Source: Alphaproteobacteria bacterium (GTDB lineage Bacteria > Pseudomonadota > Alphaproteobacteria > Rhizobiales > Xanthobacteraceae). From it: a DNA stretch of 7,899 bases. Below are positions 5,086-7,899 of this stretch, in pieces (the stretch's first letter is position 1; each line of letters starts with the position of its first letter). The notes below the pieces were generated by a model. It did not search any database. It worked only from the letters and a program-made list of their open reading frames with translations, and was not told the origin of the DNA. The stretch is taken from NCBI GenBank assembly GCA_005884855.1, contig VAZS01000149.1:1-7899 (forward strand), given 5' to 3'. A program made the position numbers and the translations under genes.

Positions 5086-6708
5086 CTAGGTCCCGATTTC
5101 GCCTATGCGTCCTTCGTGGGGCTGAAGCAGCCGATCGGAATCCGAGGCCGCTCTGTCCCCTGCATCGATGACCGCGCTCGACAATAGAGTTCGGCTGGCC
5201 GGCAGCCCCGGTGGCAAGGCTTGGATGACAGCGCTCATGTTCAACGCGATCTGCAGTCGCCGACCATCGTACTGCCGCTCGTAGACGAGAACCGAATGGT
5301 CGTGCCAGACCTCCACATACGATCCGCGCGACAGCGCCGGTTCCGCCCTGCGCAGCCGAAGTAGCCGCTGGTAAAGCGAAAGCGATGAGGCTGGGTCGGT
5401 GCGTTGCCGCCACACAGGCGCCGTCGCCGACATATCGATCGGGAGCCATGGCTTGCCCGTGGTGAATCCGCCATCCATATCGGCAGACCAAGGCATGGGT
5501 GTACGAACTGGATCACGTCCCAACCCGAGTCCGGGCACGTTCCTCTCCCAGGGGTCCTGAACTTGCTCGGGTGCGATCGGCACATCTTGCATTCCAATTT
5601 CTTCACCCTGGTAAATCGTTGGGGTGCCACGCAGCGTAAGTAGCAGCATCGCTGCGATGCGCGCCTGCTCTGGTCCAAGCCGGCTCGCCACCCGCGACCG
5701 GTCGTGATTACCGAGCACCCAGTTCGGCCAACCTCCTGGTGGCAGAGCGGCCTCGTAGTCCCGGATCAAATGCGCGATGGCCTCAGGATTCCACGCTGTC
5801 GAAATAAGATGGAAGTTGAACGGAAGATGGAAGCCGGTCAGGTCCACTCCGTAATAAGCCATCAGCCTGTCGATTGGCAGATAGGCTTCTCCAATCATCA
5901 GCCGATCACCGAATTCGTCCGCAACTTGCCTCATTGCGGCGATCGCGTCATGAACCTCAGGTTGGTCCATGGTGTGAAGGCGGATCAAACGCCGTGCCGG
6001 AGACATTCCCTTACGCCAATCCGGGTTGACTGGATTGTCCCGGAACTGTCGGTCTTCAAGCAGATGGTGAATGGCGTCGACCCGGAATCCGTCAACCCCG
6101 CGTGAGAACCAGAACCGGAGAACATTCAGCATCGCAGTCCTGACTTCGGGATGCCGCCAATTCAGATCGGGCTGCGCGCTTAAATAAGCGTGATAGTAGT
6201 ACTGGCCAGTCGCCTCATCAAAGCTCCATGCCGACCCGCCGAATTCGCTGGTCCAGTTGTTGGGCGGAGCACCATCAGGCCTGGGATCGCGCCAGATGTA
6301 CCAGTCGCGCTTTGGAGAGGATCTTGAGGACCGGCTTTCCAAAAACCACGGGTGCTGGTCTGAGGTGTGGTTCGGCACGAAATCCAGGATCAACCTCAAG
6401 CCCGCCCCATGCGCTTTCGCGAGCAGCCGACCAAAGTCATCCATGGTTCCAAAGATGGGATCGATGGCGCAATGATCCGCGACGTCGTAACCAAAATCCG
6501 CCATTGAAGAAGCAAAGATTGGCGACAGCCAGATTGCATCAACTCCAAGCTCAACCAGATGGCTCAACCGCGTTGCGATGCCGTTCAGATCCCCAATTCC
6601 ATCTCCGTCCGTGTCCTGGAACGAGCGCGGATAGATTTGGTAGATTACTCCGGTCTGCCACCACGCTGCACCAGTGGCGGTTTTTTCGAACTTGCTGTTC
6701 GCGGGCAA
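5086..6708 (-). CDS. GH13 alpha-glucosidase (alpha-amylase family)
   Basis: A 540-residue glycoside hydrolase family 13 enzyme of the alpha-glucosidase/oligo-1,6-glucosidase group, acting by a retaining mechanism on short alpha-glucosides. It opens with WWQTGVIYQIYPRSF and DTDGDGIGDLNGI. The four GH13 regions are intact: DFVPNH (109-114), GFRVDAIHH with nucleophile Asp211, GEAYL with acid/base Glu274, and LGNHDRSR with His335-Asp336. Region V reads QPDLN, the oligo-1,6-glucosidase-type version, while Ala (not Val) follows the nucleophile, which in this group goes with alpha-1,4 rather than alpha-1,6 preference. GTPTIYQGEEIGM closes the barrel; a beta-sandwich domain follows. No signal peptide, so cytoplasmic. 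Start: TTG 6708 has AAGGA 6 nt upstream; TTG 6771 would add 21 low-complexity residues and lacks a ribosome site. It probably feeds on trehalose, maltose or glycogen breakdown products. Confidence 0.92.
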   Translation of the reverse strand: MPANSKFEKTATGAAWWQTGVIYQIYPRSFQDTDGDGIGDLNGIATRLSHLVELGVDAIWLSPIFASSMADFGYDVADHCAIDPIFGTMDDFGRLLAKAHGAGLRLILDFVPNHTSDQHPWFLESRSSRSSPKRDWYIWRDPRPDGAPPNNWTSEFGGSAWSFDEATGQYYYHAYLSAQPDLNWRHPEVRTAMLNVLRFWFSRGVDGFRVDAIHHLLEDRQFRDNPVNPDWRKGMSPARRLIRLHTMDQPEVHDAIAAMRQVADEFGDRLMIGEAYLPIDRLMAYYGVDLTGFHLPFNFHLISTAWNPEAIAHLIRDYEAALPPGGWPNWVLGNHDRSRVASRLGPEQARIAAMLLLTLRGTPTIYQGEEIGMQDVPIAPEQVQDPWERNVPGLGLGRDPVRTPMPWSADMDGGFTTGKPWLPIDMSATAPVWRQRTDPASSLSLYQRLLRLRRAEPALSRGSYVEVWHDHSVLVYERQYDGRRLQIALNMSAVIQALPPGLPASRTLLSSAVIDAGDRAASDSDRLLQPHEGRIGEIGT

Positions 6709-6714
6709 TTGCTT

Positions 6715-6719
6715 TCCTT
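6715..6719 (-). promoter_or_regulatory. Ribosome binding site supporting TTG 6708 of the alpha-glucosidase
   Basis: On the minus strand AAGGA lies 6 nt before TTG 6708. The frame start at TTG 6771 has no purine-rich site in front of it. Choosing 6708 puts the conserved WWQ block about 15 residues from the N-terminus, as is usual for the family. Confidence 0.55.
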
Positions 6720-6896
6720 TGCCGCTCGCCGATCGGACAGCTCCTGCGAAGCGGGAACTGCTGGTGCCCAAGTCTAAGCATCTGATTGCACCCGAGGCAG
6801 CACGAAAAGTGATGCGCTGGCTTGACCAGCCGAAGCTGTTTTGCGCAAGGCGCCGCGATAACGCCGCTCGCCTCGGCTTCCACCCGGGTACAAGAA

Positions 6897-6933
6897 AAGC
6901 CCCGTCCAGAGCGGGGGCAACCGGACGGGGCTT
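6897..6933 (-). terminator. Strong intrinsic terminator on the minus strand with no obvious gene before it
   Basis: A perfect 11-bp GC-rich inverted repeat, AAGCCCCGTCC and GGACGGGGCTT, with a 15-nt loop. Read on the minus strand the stem runs into TTTTCTTG, the pattern of a Rho-independent terminator; on the plus strand it is followed by CGAGGG and lacks a T-run. No convincing minus-strand gene lies between it and the + strand gene at 7140. It sits 188 nt upstream of the alpha-glucosidase start and could end a small RNA, or act as an attenuator in the alpha-glucosidase leader. Confidence 0.7.
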
Positions 6934-7068
6934 CGAGGGACCGCGCCCATGGCTAAGCGGCGCCCCAAAAACTTAGCTGTTTTCGGACCTGTAACTTTGT
7001 TCGCCAGCTGACTCTCTCACCAGCTTGTTACCAGCGCGGACCATCCGCTTCTGCCGCTGGTGATCATT

Positions 7069-7093
7069 GGAACTCCCAATCTTGGCCATCGTT
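7069..7093 (+). promoter_or_regulatory. EcfG-type general stress promoter GGAAC-N16-CGTT
   Basis: GGAAC (7069-7073) and CGTT (7090-7093) are separated by exactly 16 nt. This is a full match to the promoter consensus of the alphaproteobacterial general stress sigma factor EcfG (RpoE2 or SigT in relatives). It ends 46 nt before ATG 7140 on the same strand, giving a leader of about 35-40 nt that contains the GGGAGGA ribosome site. Confidence 0.72.
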
Positions 7094-7139
7094 CTCCCCG
7101 TTCAGCAACGGCACAAATCAGGACGGCGGGAGGATTGCT

Positions 7140-7328
7140 ATGAGCAAACATAGGATGCCCCACGAGGAGGATCCGCGCGAAACACCGCTCGATGATCCGC
7201 GCCAGCAGAGCGACTGGCCGAACACAAAGCAAACGGACAAGCCTTGGAAGGGCCAGGTCGAAAAAGATCAGCAGAATAAAGATACTGATATCGATCTGGA
7301 AAAATGGCAGGAGTCGAACACGCACTAG
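7140..7328 (+). CDS. Small hydrophilic hypothetical protein, 62 residues, probably stress-induced
   Basis: A 62-residue protein rich in Asp, Glu, Lys, Gln and Pro, with no Cys, no membrane segment and no signal peptide. MPHEEDPRETPLDDPRQQ near the start is followed by DWPNTKQTDKPWKGQ and a C-terminal IDLEKWQESNTH; the three Trp residues within an otherwise polar chain are the most distinctive feature. I do not recognise a named family, though it looks like hypothetical proteins seen in Bradyrhizobium. It is probably disordered and cytoplasmic. Evidence for a real gene is strong for its size: a near-ideal ribosome site GGGAGGA (7128-7134) 5 nt before ATG 7140, and a full-match EcfG promoter upstream. 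Nothing co-directional is close downstream, so it is likely a single-gene transcript. A general stress role is inferred from the promoter only. Confidence 0.8.
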   Translation: MSKHRMPHEEDPRETPLDDPRQQSDWPNTKQTDKPWKGQVEKDQQNKDTDIDLEKWQESNTH

Positions 7329-7335
7329 CCAACAG

Positions 7336-7350
7336 CGCCGAGTAACGGCG
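7336..7350 (+). terminator. Weak hairpin after the 62-residue gene
   Basis: CGCCG and CGGCG flank a 5-nt loop 8 bp past the stop codon and are followed by ACCCTTTC. The stem is short and the T-run poor, so this is only a candidate end of the transcript. Confidence 0.22.
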
Positions 7351-7685
7351 ACCCTTTCATCTGGATCGTTGCAAGCCACGCCGCTTCGCATAGGGCTCCG
7401 TAACCCGGAAGCGTTTCGCTTCATCTATCAAGTGATTTGATCCTCATCCGATCGCCCACCGCTACAATCCAATCCGGAGCCATAAATATTGGTGCCGGTT
7501 GCGGCAGCCTGATCCGGTCTGATGATCTTTAGACGTCCTCCCTCGACTCTGATCCACGTTTCCAGATTCAGGCGAAAAACGCTCCAAAAAGAAGAGCGGT
7601 GCCTTGTCGGCCAGGACATCGATGCGTGTTGCGCCGCGGCCGAAATGTGGCAAACTCGGGCTCCACGTGACCGAGGGGGGTAGCG
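7351..7685. other. Intergenic stretch without a visible gene
   Basis: No open frame here has a ribosome site or protein-like sequence. TACAAT at 7463-7468 resembles a -10 box, but the nearest TTGATC is 20 nt upstream, too far for a normal promoter. No tRNA, repeat array or strong terminator was seen. The last bases carry the ribosome site of the symporter gene (purine run GAGGGGGG at 7673-7680). Confidence 0.5.
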
Positions 7686-7899
7686 ATGTCCAACAGGTTT
7701 ACACAGTACATCCTGATCGCAATGGCGCTTGGCATTGTGATGGGGACCCTGGTTTTCAACTATCTTCCAGACATCCGGGCAGATATCGCCGCGGACGTAA
7801 ACCTGATCGCGATGCTGTTCCTGCGCCTGATCAAGATGATCATCGCTCCGCTGGTGTTCGCAACACTGGTCGGCGGCATAGCCCACATGGGAAGCGGCT
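7686..7899 (+). CDS. Dicarboxylate/amino acid:cation symporter (DAACS family), N-terminal part, cut by right edge
   Basis: The first 71 codons of a gene that runs off the window. It starts at ATG 7686 with GAGGGGGG 5 nt upstream. Residues 8-27 (YILIAMALGIVMGTLVFNYL) form the first membrane helix. After a polar loop, the next helix carries the conserved DAACS block LFLRLIKMIIAPLVFATLVG, the hallmark of GltP/DctA/GLT-type transporters, which bring in glutamate, aspartate or C4-dicarboxylates with H+ or Na+ across the inner membrane. Full family members are about 400-450 residues, so roughly one sixth is visible and substrate-determining parts are missing. The gene lies 357 bp from the 62-residue gene and is probably transcribed on its own. 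It could supply substrate to the aspartate dehydrogenase-like enzyme, but nothing in the sequence links them. Confidence 0.9.
   Translation, partial: MSNRFTQYILIAMALGIVMGTLVFNYLPDIRADIAADVNLIAMLFLRLIKMIIAPLVFATLVGGIAHMGSG

Noticed and set aside
7017..7424. 135-residue minus-strand open frame with a hydrophobic stretch
   Set aside because: It is antisense to the 62-residue gene, whose promoter and ribosome site are strong. The hydrophobic part is simply the complement of Lys/Asp/Glu codons.
7428..7886. 152-residue minus-strand open frame
   Set aside because: Its first half is antisense to the symporter gene, whose protein sequence is unmistakable, and the rest has no recognisable features.
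1..7899. CRISPR arrays, tRNA or rRNA genes, insertion sequences
   Set aside because: No regularly spaced repeats, cloverleaf-like segments, transposase motifs or flanking inverted repeats with target duplications were seen.

Overview
The window looks like a chromosomal piece of an alphaproteobacterium, most likely Bradyrhizobium or a close relative. This rests on high-GC coding sequence, on protein sequences that look like Bradyrhizobium-type homologues from memory, and on promoter-like motifs of the alphaproteobacterial general stress sigma factor EcfG. No database search was possible, so the taxonomic call is an inference.

Bases 1-4159 (+ strand) hold a catabolic gene set: the C-terminal part of an amidase-signature amidase (cut by the left edge), a 2-keto-4-pentenoate hydratase-family enzyme, a small MaoC-type enoyl-CoA hydratase, a CitE/HpcH-type CoA-ester lyase and an aspartate dehydrogenase (NadX)-family protein. 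The last three run MaoC, lyase (4-bp gap), dehydrogenase (119-bp gap, TTG start with a strong ribosome binding site). Together they suggest breakdown of an amide-bearing substrate through a 2-oxo-enoate and a branched hydroxyacyl-CoA, but the actual substrate cannot be read from the sequence. Between the hydratase and MaoC genes, on the minus strand, lies a decayed tail of a peptide-type ABC transporter ATPase with an in-frame TAG.

Bases 4210-6771 (- strand) hold a GH13 alpha-glucosidase gene followed downstream by three very small genes: a Pro/Asp-rich 50-residue protein, a 66-residue protein with two CxxCxGxG zinc motifs, and a 66-residue charged acidic protein. Each of the three small genes has a GGAAC-headed element upstream; their match to the EcfG promoter varies from fair to weak.

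Bases 6772-7899: a strong orphan intrinsic terminator on the minus strand (6897-6933); then a textbook EcfG promoter, GGAAC-N16-CGTT (7069-7093), in front of a 62-residue hydrophilic + strand gene (7140-7328); then 357 bp with no visible gene; then the start of a dicarboxylate/glutamate:cation symporter gene (7686 to the right edge).

The most notable signals are the run of small, probably disordered, probably stress-induced proteins, the unassigned catabolic set, the ABC transporter remnant and the orphan terminator.
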